From NCBI GenBank assembly GCA_001790515.1, contig MGCS01000001.1:1-55300 (forward strand): a DNA stretch of 55,300 nt, read 5' to 3'. The stretch is from Candidatus Saccharibacteria bacterium RIFCSPHIGHO2_12_FULL_44_22 (lineage in GTDB: Bacteria; Patescibacteriota; Saccharimonadia; Saccharimonadales; Saccharimonadaceae). Made by a program: the position numbers and the translations under genes. The notes beneath the pieces are model-generated. The model was not told the origin of the DNA. It did no database searches and saw nothing but the letters and a program-made list of their open reading frames with translations. This document shows, piece after piece, positions 24,826 to 32,522 of the stretch (positions are counted from its first letter, which is position 1; the number at the start of each line of letters is the position of its first letter).

Positions 24826-25476
24826 ATGTTAGGACTTATTATCGTAGCTCTTATCGGTGGAATCGCTATTTTCTACCGCCGCTCACTCGAAGACGCGTCA
24901 CTTGATCTCCCTATTAAACTATCAGAAAAGTTGGATAGGTTGTGGGAGGTTGCTCAAGAATCACTTCGTGAAAAGAAGTACTTGCGTGCAGAAAAGGCAC
25001 TATTGACGATTCTTCGCGTCGATGAACGTAATGCAACTGCGTATAACCGCCTTGGTATTTTGTACGCCAAACAACAGGCATTTAAAGACGCTATTGAATG
25101 TTTTGAGATTGCACAATCGCTTGAACCAAGTGCTAGCAGTCTGCATAACGTTGGCCTGATCTATTACGAAACGGGCAATTACGACAAAGCTGCGCTCGCA
25201 TTCGAACAAGCGCTCGAAATGGAAAATGACCTATCGGCGCGACATATCGCATATGCAAAGGTTCAGGAAAAGCTAGGTCATAATAAAAAAATGATCGAAT
25301 CACTCGAGCATGCTGTTGAGCTTGACCCAATCCCGCAAACACTCAATATTTTGGCCGATGCATACGAACGAGTAGGTCAGTCTGATCTGTCAGTCGAACT
25401 TCGCGAAAAAGCCTCAAAGATGATCATTCCCCAAGGACAGCCAAAGCGAGTTGTACAGCCTCGTAAGGTAATGTAG
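24826..25476 (+). CDS. Membrane-anchored TPR protein
   Basis: 216 residues. One N-terminal membrane helix (residues 1-16) is followed by tetratricopeptide repeats from about 55 to 185: YNRLGILYAKQQAFKDAIEC, LHNVGLIYYETGNYDKAALA and LNILADAYERVGQSDLSVEL match the TPR consensus. The family mediates protein-protein contacts; the partner is unknown. TGGTATAAT (ending 24816) lies 9 bases before the ATG. Faces the phosphatase gene tail to tail. Confidence 0.85.
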   Translation: MLGLIIVALIGGIAIFYRRSLEDASLDLPIKLSEKLDRLWEVAQESLREKKYLRAEKALLTILRVDERNATAYNRLGILYAKQQAFKDAIECFEIAQSLEPSASSLHNVGLIYYETGNYDKAALAFEQALEMENDLSARHIAYAKVQEKLGHNKKMIESLEHAVELDPIPQTLNILADAYERVGQSDLSVELREKASKMIIPQGQPKRVVQPRKVM

Positions 25477-25482
25477 GTATAT

Positions 25483-25878
25483 TTACAACTCGTCTATGAG
25501 CACTTTTAACTTTTCTCGTATCTTACGAGTATCTATTATGTCCATATTCGCCGGGTCGTCGACATTCCAAAAAGTCACTGCGCTCTCATCATTCATATAC
25601 TCGGGTACGGTTTCACTCTCAGCCATCATGATGACTTTATCGTAATTTTTTATGTCAGATTTTTGTAGCTGGCGACGACGATTCTGTGATATATCTATCC
25701 CAATTTCATTCATCACTATAATTACATTTTTTGCTCGTTTGCGGTCCACTACATGTTGACCAGGTTCATCAACTTTTGTACCCGCAGATTCAGCATGTCC
25801 CGGATACAATCTATTGTAAAGCGCGCAAGCCATCTGACTTCGTCCAACATTCGCTCGGCACACAAACAATATTTTCAT
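25483..25878 (-). CDS. Low-molecular-weight phosphotyrosine phosphatase / arsenate reductase-like protein
   Basis: 131 residues. The N-terminal active-site loop FVCRANVGRSQMA gives C-x5-R (Cys7 to Arg13), the signature of this fold. The general acid motif appears late as VDDPAN (about 109-114). Thioredoxin-type arsenate reductases share the fold and need extra Cys residues near position 80-90, which are absent here, so phosphatase-type activity is more likely. Cytosolic. The opposite strand holds the TPR gene end 7 bases away. Confidence 0.8.
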   Translation of the reverse strand: MKILFVCRANVGRSQMACALYNRLYPGHAESAGTKVDEPGQHVVDRKRAKNVIIVMNEIGIDISQNRRRQLQKSDIKNYDKVIMMAESETVPEYMNDESAVTFWNVDDPANMDIIDTRKIREKLKVLIDEL

Positions 25879-26025
25879 ATTTTGATTATAGCAGAGTAGC
25901 TATCTCACTATGGAAGTAGGTCATCGCAATCGGAGATTGCTCCGCCACTCACTCGCAAAAGAAAATGCTAACGCGCTTTACTTTTGCTTTGCAAAAGCTT
26001 CGTAGGTTCGAACGCAACTACACAA

Positions 26026-26070
26026 CCAAAGCAATAAGCCACACCCTCTCGGGAATGGCTTATTACTTTG
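26026..26070 (-). terminator. Hairpin after tRNA-Tyr
   Basis: CAAAGCAATAAGCCA (from 26026) pairs with TGGCTTATTACTTTG (to 26070) with one mismatch, a 15-bp stem that runs into the encoded CCA end of tRNA-Tyr. On the minus strand it directly follows the tRNA and may end transcription or guide 3' processing. The T-run is weak. Confidence 0.6.
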
Positions 26071-26153
26071 GTGCTGGAAGTAGGACTCGAACCTACGAAG
26101 CCGAAAGGCAGGAGATTTACAGTCTCCCGTGATTGCCACTACACGATTCCAGC
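26069..26153 (-). tRNA. tRNA-Tyr (anticodon GUA)
   Basis: 85 bases. The acceptor stem GCTGGAA/TTCCAGC, anticodon stem GGAGA/TCTCC with loop CTGTAAA (GTA), a long variable arm TGCCTTTCGGCTTC, and T-arm GTAGG-TTCGAGT-CCTAC are all visible. The CCA end is encoded. The long variable arm fits bacterial tRNA-Tyr. 57 bases upstream of it on the same strand is tRNA-Thr. Confidence 0.95.
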
Positions 26154-26210
26154 ATATATACTTTTGGTTCTAGACAAAACAATCAATGACTATCAGTTAT
26201 TGCCTTGTCA

Positions 26211-26287
26211 TGGAGCCGCTTTACGGATTCGAACCGTAGACCTGCTGTTTACAAAACAGCTGCTCTAACCAACTGAGCTAAAGCGGC
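26211..26287 (-). tRNA. tRNA-Thr (anticodon UGU)
   Basis: 77 bases. Acceptor GCCGCTT/AAGCGGC, anticodon stem GCTGT/ACAGC with loop TTTGTAA (TGT, reads ACA), T-arm TACGG-TTCGAAT-CCGTA. The CCA is encoded. Transcribed together with tRNA-Tyr, which follows it. Confidence 0.95.
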
Positions 26288-26358
26288 ACAAAGTACAGAT
26301 ATAAGTGTACATAAATCTTGACGGGTTTTCAAGTATAATTGTAGGGAAAGCAGAAATA

Positions 26359-26387
26359 TTGACTATAAAATGCTTATGTGCTATAAT
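26359..26387 (+). promoter_or_regulatory. Promoter giving a leaderless mRNA
   Basis: TTGACT (26359-26364), a 17-base spacer, TATAAT (26382-26387). The ATG at 26394 follows after six bases, which is where transcription itself should begin. Confidence 0.8.
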
Positions 26388-26393
26388 ATAATT

Positions 26394-26699
26394 ATGTATC
26401 AATCATTCAAATCATCACTCAGCTCATGGAGCGAAGAAACAACTGATCGTCAAAAACTACAGCATACGTATGTTGCTGTTGCTGTTCTGTTACTAGTGGC
26501 GGCTGGTGTAATAGGACTTCTTAACCAATCGCTTGGCCAGCAAATCCTGGCGCTTGCCATCGCTGCGGCTGCAATCTTTTTAATTAATGCTGTTGCATGG
26601 GCATTACTACAGTCATCTGTACTACTTCGTCTAAATGATCGATCGATGGCTCGACCAACTGCTACAACTCGCAAGACTACCAAAACAACCAAGAAATAG
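26394..26699 (+). CDS. Small membrane protein of unknown function
   Basis: 101 residues from ATG 26394 (MYQSFKSSLSSWSEETTDRQ). Two membrane helices (about 32-48 and 52-72) sit between a polar N-terminus and a Thr/Lys/Arg-rich cytosolic tail (TATTRKTTKTTKK). The upstream ATG at 26370 lies between the -35 and -10 and is excluded. Directly followed by the SPFH-protein gene, which has its own -10 box. No family recognised. Confidence 0.75.
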   Translation: MYQSFKSSLSSWSEETTDRQKLQHTYVAVAVLLLVAAGVIGLLNQSLGQQILALAIAAAAIFLINAVAWALLQSSVLLRLNDRSMARPTATTRKTTKTTKK

Positions 26700-26729
26700 A
26701 TGTCTCTATCATGGTATACTGAAAATACT

Positions 26730-27518
26730 ATGATAAAGACTGCTCAGATTATTGGTGAAAAGACGAAATTTCTAACACGTAAGCGTGCAATTATAGCGGG
26801 AGTAGTAGTATTCTTGCTGCTTGTGACATATATAACCAGCGTCAAGACAATCGGTACGGGACAAGTTGGCGTCGTAACTCAGTACGGCCGTGTTACAGGT
26901 CGTGAGCTGGACGAAGGTCTATCGCTCGTTCTTCCCTGGGGTCTGAACAACGTAACAGTCTATGATATCAAGGTGCAAAAAGAAGCGGTGACAAGTACTG
27001 CCGCTAGCAAGGATTTGCAAGACGTGAGTAGTCAGATTGTATTGAACTATAGTCTCGAGCGCGGTAGTGTCAGTCGAGTCCACCAAACGATCGGTGCACT
27101 GTACGTCGACAAGATCGTCAGCCCAGCTATTAACGAAGTGTTCAAAGCAGCGTCAGCAGAGTATACTGCGGCAGAGTTGATTACTGAACGAAGTAAACTA
27201 AAGACTATTGCGCAAAAGACGCTCACCGACCGATTAGCGCCTTTTGGTATAAAGGTGAGTGAACTAAGTATCGTTGACTTCAAGTTTAGCGATAGTTTTG
27301 GTAAAGCTATCGAAGAAAAGCAAGTTGCTCAGCAAAATGCAGAACGTGCGAAGTTTAATCTCGAGGCCGCTATCACGGATGCAGAAGCACAACGAGCACA
27401 GAGTGAAACATTGACACAGCAATACCTACAGAAACAAGCCATCGAAAAGTGGGACGGCAAAATGCCACAATATGTCGGTGGTGGTACTGGCACTGTATTT
27501 AACATCCCATTGCAGTAG
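26730..27518 (+). CDS. SPFH/prohibitin-family membrane protein
   Basis: 262 residues. One membrane helix (about 18-37) precedes an SPFH domain (about 38-200) recognised by VKTIGTGQVGVVTQYGRVTG and LVLPWGLNNVTVYDIK. A coiled-coil region rich in Glu/Ala/Gln follows (EKQVAQQNAERAKFNLEAA). Prohibitin-like proteins form large membrane rings that organise domains or shield proteases. An extended -10 (TGGTATACT, ending 26720) lies 9 bases before the ATG. Confidence 0.88.
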   Translation: MIKTAQIIGEKTKFLTRKRAIIAGVVVFLLLVTYITSVKTIGTGQVGVVTQYGRVTGRELDEGLSLVLPWGLNNVTVYDIKVQKEAVTSTAASKDLQDVSSQIVLNYSLERGSVSRVHQTIGALYVDKIVSPAINEVFKAASAEYTAAELITERSKLKTIAQKTLTDRLAPFGIKVSELSIVDFKFSDSFGKAIEEKQVAQQNAERAKFNLEAAITDAEAQRAQSETLTQQYLQKQAIEKWDGKMPQYVGGGTGTVFNIPLQ

Positions 27519-27523
27519 ATTTC

Positions 27524-28048
27524 ATGAACGAAGTACTCGTTAACGCACAGAAGATTGGCGGTATCAACCATCTATCATGGCGTGGCGAACTGCTAAAGCA
27601 GACGAATCAATGGATTATTGTGCATGGCAAGCCTGACAACGAAGCGCACCATCACACGCGAGATTTGAAATTTAAGTTTACTCACGAGATTATAGGTATA
27701 ATCAGTCGTAACGAATACTATAACTTGTTTGCTGCGTATGATAGCTCTGGCATATTTCATCATTCGTATTGCAATGTTGCAACACCAGGCGTGTACGACC
27801 AGCAGACGTCAGAAGTTTCATGGATTGACCTGGAACTAGATGTCGTTTTTGATAAAGACGGCAACGCAACATTACTTGATGAGGATGAGTTCAGAGAAGC
27901 AGTGAATAAGGGCGGTTACACTCCGGACATGATACGGCAAACAACGAACGCTGCCGATTATCTCATGAACCGAGCGCACTCGGTAGGATTTCCATTTATC
28001 CAATCAAATCGTGATGATATGCTGGCTGCTATAGACGAGCTCGTATAG
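27524..28048 (+). CDS. DUF402-domain protein
   Basis: 174 residues. The central block WIDLELDVVFDKDGNATLLD with DEDEF (about 103-126) matches the DUF402 core, where acidic residues bind metal in family members that hydrolyse nucleoside di- or triphosphates or an FomA-linked substrate. The start is five bases after the SPFH stop and the two are probably co-transcribed. Cytosolic. The exact substrate is unknown. Confidence 0.75.
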   Translation: MNEVLVNAQKIGGINHLSWRGELLKQTNQWIIVHGKPDNEAHHHTRDLKFKFTHEIIGIISRNEYYNLFAAYDSSGIFHHSYCNVATPGVYDQQTSEVSWIDLELDVVFDKDGNATLLDEDEFREAVNKGGYTPDMIRQTTNAADYLMNRAHSVGFPFIQSNRDDMLAAIDELV

Positions 28049-28054
28049 ATATTG

Positions 28055-28083
28055 TTGGAAAAGTCGCCGCTATTTGCTACAAT
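28055..28083 (+). promoter_or_regulatory. Promoter of the repeat and tRNA-Thr(GGU) transcript
   Basis: TTGGAA (28055-28060), a 17-base spacer, TACAAT (28078-28083). Transcription should start near 28090, exactly where the first 69-base repeat begins. The repeats would therefore be the 5' leader of the tRNA precursor. Confidence 0.75.
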
Positions 28084-28090
28084 TGTCCGA

Positions 28091-28228
28091 GGTACGTCGC
28101 GATAGCTCCTGCGTGAAACGTAAGTCATTCGTAGAGCGCATGCATGTACTAAAAGATAAGGTACGTCGCGATAGCTCCTGCGTGAAACGTAAGTCATTCG
28201 TAGAGCGCATGCGTGTACTAAAAGATAA
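28091..28228 (+). repeat. Two 69-bp tandem copies derived from the 5' half of tRNA-Thr(GGU)
   Basis: Units 28091-28159 and 28160-28228 differ at one position. Each contains CGCGATAGCTC and GTAGAGCGCAT, identical to the acceptor/D-arm and D-arm/anticodon-stem parts of the tRNA at 28234, and the tRNA starts in the same register after the second copy. In place of the D-loop AGTTG, each unit has 22 other bases (from CTGCGTG to TCATTC). The 3' half of the tRNA is not repeated. Open frames in this segment are by-products of the repetition. Confidence 0.9.
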
Positions 28229-28233
28229 GGTGT

Positions 28234-28309
28234 GCCGCGATAGCTCAGTTGGTAGAGCGCATCCATGGTAAGGATGAGGTCCTGGGTTCAAATCCCAGTC
28301 GTGGCTCCA
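28234..28309 (+). tRNA. tRNA-Thr (anticodon GGU)
   Basis: 76 bases. Acceptor GCCGCGA/TCGTGGC, D-arm GCTC/GAGC, anticodon stem CATCC/GGATG with loop ATGGTAA (GGT, reads ACC and ACU), T-arm CTGGG-TTCAAAT-CCCAG. The CCA is encoded. Preceded by two copies of its own 5' half on the same transcript. Confidence 0.95.
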
Positions 28310-28392
28310 TTTTTACGTCAGAACACTAGTCATAGTGACAAAATTATGCTAGAATTAATAAGATTGCAATAATAACCGTAAGTGAGTGAGTC

Positions 28393-28599
28393 ATGGCAAA
28401 GAAGAACACAAAGCGCAAGTTAGTCGGTCTCGTCAGTGATCTATCAGGTCACCGTACGTATTACACGACTAAAAATACGCAGAATACGACAGAAAAAATT
28501 AGTCTAAAGAAGTACGACCCAGTGGCGCGTCAGCATGCAACGTACACTGAGACAAAAAAGAGTCTTGGACGTAACGAAGTAAAAGCTCGAAAAGGCTAA
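28393..28599 (+). CDS. rpmG: 50S ribosomal protein L33 (zinc-free form)
   Basis: 68 residues. MAKKNTKRKLVGLVSDLSGH, then RTYYTTKNTQNTTEKISLKK, matches L33 but without the two CxxC zinc pairs. The C-terminal part is slightly longer than usual (TETKKSLGRNEVKARKG). L33 lies near the E site. It follows tRNA-Thr by 83 bases; a bidirectional terminator follows. Confidence 0.88.
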   Translation: MAKKNTKRKLVGLVSDLSGHRTYYTTKNTQNTTEKISLKKYDPVARQHATYTETKKSLGRNEVKARKG

Positions 28600-28623
28600 T
28601 ACTCGTTTAGTTGAGTCTATAAC

Positions 28624-28656
28624 AAATATCCCGTTCTTGACGGGATATTTTTATGA
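28624..28656. terminator. Bidirectional terminator between rpmG and the glucan operon
   Basis: AAATATCCCGT, loop TCTTG, ACGGGATATTT (28624-28650), with A-rich and T-rich flanks so that both strands have a U-tail. It ends rpmG on the plus strand and the four-gene operon on the minus strand. Confidence 0.85.
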
Positions 28657-29355
28657 CTGAATGTTTCTGTCGATATGTTTGGCTAGCCATAGGCCGTAGT
28701 GGAGCATTTGTGTTAAAGATTGCACAGATGTCTGCGACACTTCGGTAATAATAAACAAACAATCACCCTGTATTTCAATAGCAAAAGGATGTTGATGTTT
28801 TGCCATCGTATCTGTTATTGTGTCGGTCAATAACTGCGTCAAAAGTGTCTGTTCGGCAGGAGACGCGACGACCGCATAGTGACGGCCAAAACGAACAGGG
28901 TTTTTAGTGTAGTATGCTGGATCGATGTGTCGAGCTTCGCGATGTGTACTGAACAGCTTTGCATAGAATGTCCGCGATTGCTGCTTTGTTCCAATAAATA
29001 CGAACGGCAGGTCGCTGTGTGAATGCAAATCAAACTCCATGATATGCCAACGATGTGCCGATGACGGATATTCAGGGTTGTCGCCAAAAGTAAGCGTTGC
29101 TGTACGTTCAACGAATGCTATATCGTACCCGTCATGTGTTCCGATGCATATGTTTCTATCGCGCTGATCGATACTACTTGTCATACCTCGAATAACGGTC
29201 AACTGTGAAGTATTTGAAGACGATCCAAAATGCACAAAGTGAAATTGCTTTGCAAATTTAGCGATTGTTTTTTGCCTATTTGCTGAATTAGATAAACCCG
29301 CACGGTCATATGCCGATTGAAGCTGATAGTTGATACGGTGCAGGCGACTATTCAT
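28651..29355 (-). CDS. Uncharacterised protein, last gene of the alpha-glucan operon
   Basis: 234 residues starting MNSRLHRINYQLQSAYDRAG. No signal peptide or clear membrane helix. It is mixed alpha/beta, with SSIDQRDRNICIGTHDGYDI and WHIMEFDLHSHSDLPFVFIG as the most structured segments. No family recognised. The ATG overlaps the GH15 stop by 8 bases, so its translation is tied to the glucan enzymes and a role in or next to that pathway is likely, but unproven. Confidence 0.7.
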   Translation of the reverse strand: MNSRLHRINYQLQSAYDRAGLSNSANRQKTIAKFAKQFHFVHFGSSSNTSQLTVIRGMTSSIDQRDRNICIGTHDGYDIAFVERTATLTFGDNPEYPSSAHRWHIMEFDLHSHSDLPFVFIGTKQQSRTFYAKLFSTHREARHIDPAYYTKNPVRFGRHYAVVASPAEQTLLTQLLTDTITDTMAKHQHPFAIEIQGDCLFIITEVSQTSVQSLTQMLHYGLWLAKHIDRNIQS

Positions 29356-31300
29356 AATGCGTTTTTTCGGTAATTGTGTCTAGTAGCGTAGAAATATATT
29401 CTGCTTGGCTCCACACAAGTGGGTTAGGCGAAATGAGTGAATTGTCATGGATATTAACCTGCTCGGACAAGCCACCCGCCGCCGTCGCTAATTGACGCGT
29501 CCACTGTAAGATCTCGGCGGCGCGCTCGGTCTGGCTTGTTTCTAGATAGTATTGAGCATACCAAAGCGTGGTAATGAACCACCAGTTGCCGTTACTGCTT
29601 TCGTCGACACGATGATAATTATCATTTTCATAGCGTGGATAGCCGATTTTGCCGTTTTCATTTGCAAATACTGTTTCAAACGTTTCTACCGCAGACGTTA
29701 ACTCGTTACTTCCGGTAGGAAACAGTCCAAACATGAATGCGCCAAAAATGCTTGACGAGTCTATCGTGTCGTTCTTGATGATTTGGCCATCTTTAACGAT
29801 GATTCCTTTATAAAATGACCGACGTGCTTCATTGTATAAATGTTTGTGTGCTGCTGTAAACATATCGTCGGCTGTTGCACGCCAACGCACTGAACTATCT
29901 GAATCACCAGCTGCGTCAGCCAAATCGGCAGCGGCAAGAAGTGCTGCATAGACAACGGATGTCGTGTACGTCGTCGTCAGGAATACTTCTTCCCATAAGT
30001 CATAGCTCGGTTTTGGTAGTCCGGTCGTTTCCTCTATATGTTCATTCAAAAATGTTGCCATTGGTTTGACCATGCTGCCATAAAAATCACGAAGTAACGT
30101 TGGATCATGATGTGTCTCGTAAAACTGCGAAAAGACAAACAGGACGAGCGCTGTTTCATCTTGTTGGATTGGAGGTGCCGTTACGCCATCGTGTACATAC
30201 GAATGCCAGCTAGCGCCTAATCCGCCATCTGCCATATATTTTTGCATTAAATAACCTGATGGATGTAATCCACGTCTGCAAAATTCAAAGAACCGATGAG
30301 GTTCTTCGGTGTAACCCATCCGGATAAGCGGCCATAGAACGTAGGCGCCATCACGTGGCCAACAGTAGCCATAGGCATCTCTAGAGTACTTCAGCATCGA
30401 GCTATCCGTGCTGGCGATAACAGCACCACGCTTGTCTGTATGTGCTTTGATGATCATCGTACTATGTAAAAACGTATCTCGATAAGCTGCATCTAATTTG
30501 TCGGCAATGGTCAAAGCTGGCTGTAGCCACTGCTTCCACCACTCGGCTGTTTGATGGAGGCGAGTGCCGACTCCTTGTGATCGTATCTGCTTGTCAGTGT
30601 ACAATGCCTCACGTGTTGATATGCCAGCAGCTATCCAATAGTGGACACGTTGCGAGCTGTGGCCATCGATTTCAAGAGAAAAGCGCAGTGTTGAGTCTAC
30701 GCGGCCATGCTCGACGCTTCCATTGCTCAGTTCGCCGTCATCGGCATCGCGGTAGGTACCTTCGTGACCCTCGATACCGAATAGGCCAATACTATGCTGG
30801 TCAAATGGCTGATTGTTATGGACTCCGGAAACAATAAACGCACGTCGTCCACGGTAGTGTAGGATCGAATCGCTGTCAGGAAGATACTGCGCAGTATCAG
30901 TGTTGCTTCGCGAATCACCGATGGCAAATGCTTGATGAGTAAATAAACGAACTGTTCGAGAAGTATCGCGGAGGTTGATAACATGGATATTTCGGATAAA
31001 TGCATTCAGCTGTGCATCAACAAAATCATCGATTTCTAAAAGAATACCGAGTGATTCATTGCGTGCCATTGTATGACCGATCAATGCCTTGTGTGGATAG
31101 CGGAACGTAAATTTCCAAGCACCTTCGTCATCCAGCCAGCTAAGCTGATTGTCGACATACACACCGACACGGTGACGAGTAGATCCACCAAACGAATGGT
31201 TTTCCATGCCAACGTATGGGTAATAAAAATCATGTACGAGTCCGTAATTATTTAGTCCGACATGAAGTTCGCCGTTACTGAGTACAAGTGGTCTAGCCAT
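29348..31300 (-). CDS. Glycoside hydrolase family 15 (glucoamylase-like)
   Basis: 650 residues with no signal peptide, so intracellular. An N-terminal beta-sandwich (about 1-270) begins RPLVLSNGELHVGLNNYGLV, followed by the (alpha/alpha)6 barrel with GYCWPRDGAYVLWPLIRMGY (about 313-332). PSYDLWEE near 430 carries the first catalytic Glu and GGLSEQVN near 623 the second. The family removes glucose from the ends of alpha-glucans or splits trehalose. Overlaps both neighbours by 8 bases. With the GH57 and glycosyltransferase genes it suggests storage or remodelling of an internal glucan. Confidence 0.9.
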   Translation of the reverse strand: MARPLVLSNGELHVGLNNYGLVHDFYYPYVGMENHSFGGSTRHRVGVYVDNQLSWLDDEGAWKFTFRYPHKALIGHTMARNESLGILLEIDDFVDAQLNAFIRNIHVINLRDTSRTVRLFTHQAFAIGDSRSNTDTAQYLPDSDSILHYRGRRAFIVSGVHNNQPFDQHSIGLFGIEGHEGTYRDADDGELSNGSVEHGRVDSTLRFSLEIDGHSSQRVHYWIAAGISTREALYTDKQIRSQGVGTRLHQTAEWWKQWLQPALTIADKLDAAYRDTFLHSTMIIKAHTDKRGAVIASTDSSMLKYSRDAYGYCWPRDGAYVLWPLIRMGYTEEPHRFFEFCRRGLHPSGYLMQKYMADGGLGASWHSYVHDGVTAPPIQQDETALVLFVFSQFYETHHDPTLLRDFYGSMVKPMATFLNEHIEETTGLPKPSYDLWEEVFLTTTYTTSVVYAALLAAADLADAAGDSDSSVRWRATADDMFTAAHKHLYNEARRSFYKGIIVKDGQIIKNDTIDSSSIFGAFMFGLFPTGSNELTSAVETFETVFANENGKIGYPRYENDNYHRVDESSNGNWWFITTLWYAQYYLETSQTERAAEILQWTRQLATAAGGLSEQVNIHDNSLISPNPLVWSQAEYISTLLDTITEKTHYE

Positions 31301-32522
31301 GGAGTCTCCCGATGTTATGGTGCTTCATTAATCTCCATCGCAGATCACGAATAACGTTAATATAATACAAAAATGCATCATATGGTGAATCATATGGACT
31401 AAAATATGCGTGAACATCGCCATCAGATAGCCATTTGGTACTCATGTAATACACATGATCCGATGCCTGTAGTTTTCGCCAATCTGCGATTAGCTGCGGG
31501 TCATCGGTGCGAATAACGTCATGCTCTAGCGCGTACAAGTGTCGTAGCGCTTCTCGCTGCATATCATTGCCAGTCCATGCACTTAGATCACGTTCGCTAT
31601 CTGCCCATGTAACCGTGTGTGGTACATCAAGCTCTCCGACTGATTGATGGCGTGTTATAGCATCTGACACTGTCAAGAACGGCGTGTCTGTCAGATCGCA
31701 CCATGTCGAGATGAAATTACCAAAGAAATCAAAGATTCCCGTGTCACTCCATTGATGCTCGCCAAATGTTTCGTAATCCATAAATAGATTAACTAGCGGC
31801 GCGTCGATGTCGGTAGAATGCAGCCAGTGGGTAAATTTGTCAGCTGTTAGTGGCCACTCGCTCCACGCTCGGTTACTGAAACGAAATGCAATATCGTCGC
31901 TTAAATGGTAATTCTTCAAGAGAAGTCCAATAGATTCTGTTCCGACAGGTCGATACACGTATCCCGGACTTCGCCAGTCTAGTATGCCGTCCCAACCTTC
32001 CGCGAGGATACCTGAATATCCAGCAGCTTCAGCCCATTGAGCAACGGAATTATCGTATGCAAGTTCTGTGCCACGAAACACAGACGGGGTAACACCGAAC
32101 AACTCATTAATTTTTTTAGAATGAAGCTCGACTTGACGTATGAATTCTGTTTGCGAGTAATAAAACGCCAGACTGTGATAGTAGGTTTCGGCCAATATCT
32201 CGACGCGGCCCGTGGCTACAAGCTGTTTGAATCCATCGAGCACATCTGGCGCCCACTGCTCCGCTTGCTCGAGGAATGTACCTGTGATGCTGAGCGATAG
32301 TTTAAAGTCTGGATGAGTATGGAGCAGCTCGAGAAGCTTTGCATTCATTGGACGATATGATTTGTCGGCCACTTTTTGGAATAACCGTTCATTGTCGATG
32401 CTAGACAGGTCACTGGGCGCGTTGAAGTAATCATGCGACTGGCTTGTTTCAAAAACAGTATAAGGACGCACTCGGTACGGCTGGTGAACATGCAAATAGA
32501 GTACGACGCTTTTTTGACTCAT
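31293..32522 (-). CDS. Glycoside hydrolase family 57 (alpha-amylase/glucanotransferase-like)
   Basis: 409 residues from ATG 32522 (MSQKSVVLYLHVHQPYRVRP), which overlaps the upstream stop as ATGA; the frame is open 21 codons further but that lies in the glycosyltransferase gene. HVHQP (11-15), FRGTEL with nucleophile Glu153, and FMDYETFGEHQ with acid Asp249 are the GH57 motifs. The family hydrolyses or transfers alpha-1,4-glucan. Shorter than branching enzymes of the family (over 500 residues). Intracellular. Second gene of the operon. Confidence 0.9.
   Translation of the reverse strand: MSQKSVVLYLHVHQPYRVRPYTVFETSQSHDYFNAPSDLSSIDNERLFQKVADKSYRPMNAKLLELLHTHPDFKLSLSITGTFLEQAEQWAPDVLDGFKQLVATGRVEILAETYYHSLAFYYSQTEFIRQVELHSKKINELFGVTPSVFRGTELAYDNSVAQWAEAAGYSGILAEGWDGILDWRSPGYVYRPVGTESIGLLLKNYHLSDDIAFRFSNRAWSEWPLTADKFTHWLHSTDIDAPLVNLFMDYETFGEHQWSDTGIFDFFGNFISTWCDLTDTPFLTVSDAITRHQSVGELDVPHTVTWADSERDLSAWTGNDMQREALRHLYALEHDVIRTDDPQLIADWRKLQASDHVYYMSTKWLSDGDVHAYFSPYDSPYDAFLYYINVIRDLRWRLMKHHNIGRLHG

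Noticed and set aside
28091-28228. Possible CRISPR array
   Set aside because: The units are contiguous 69-bp tandem copies with no variable spacers, and no cas gene is present in the window.
28074-28291. Open frames of about 65-102 codons on both strands across the 69-bp repeats
   Set aside because: They arise from the repetition of a non-coding tRNA-derived unit; the peptides are internally repeated and run into the tRNA.
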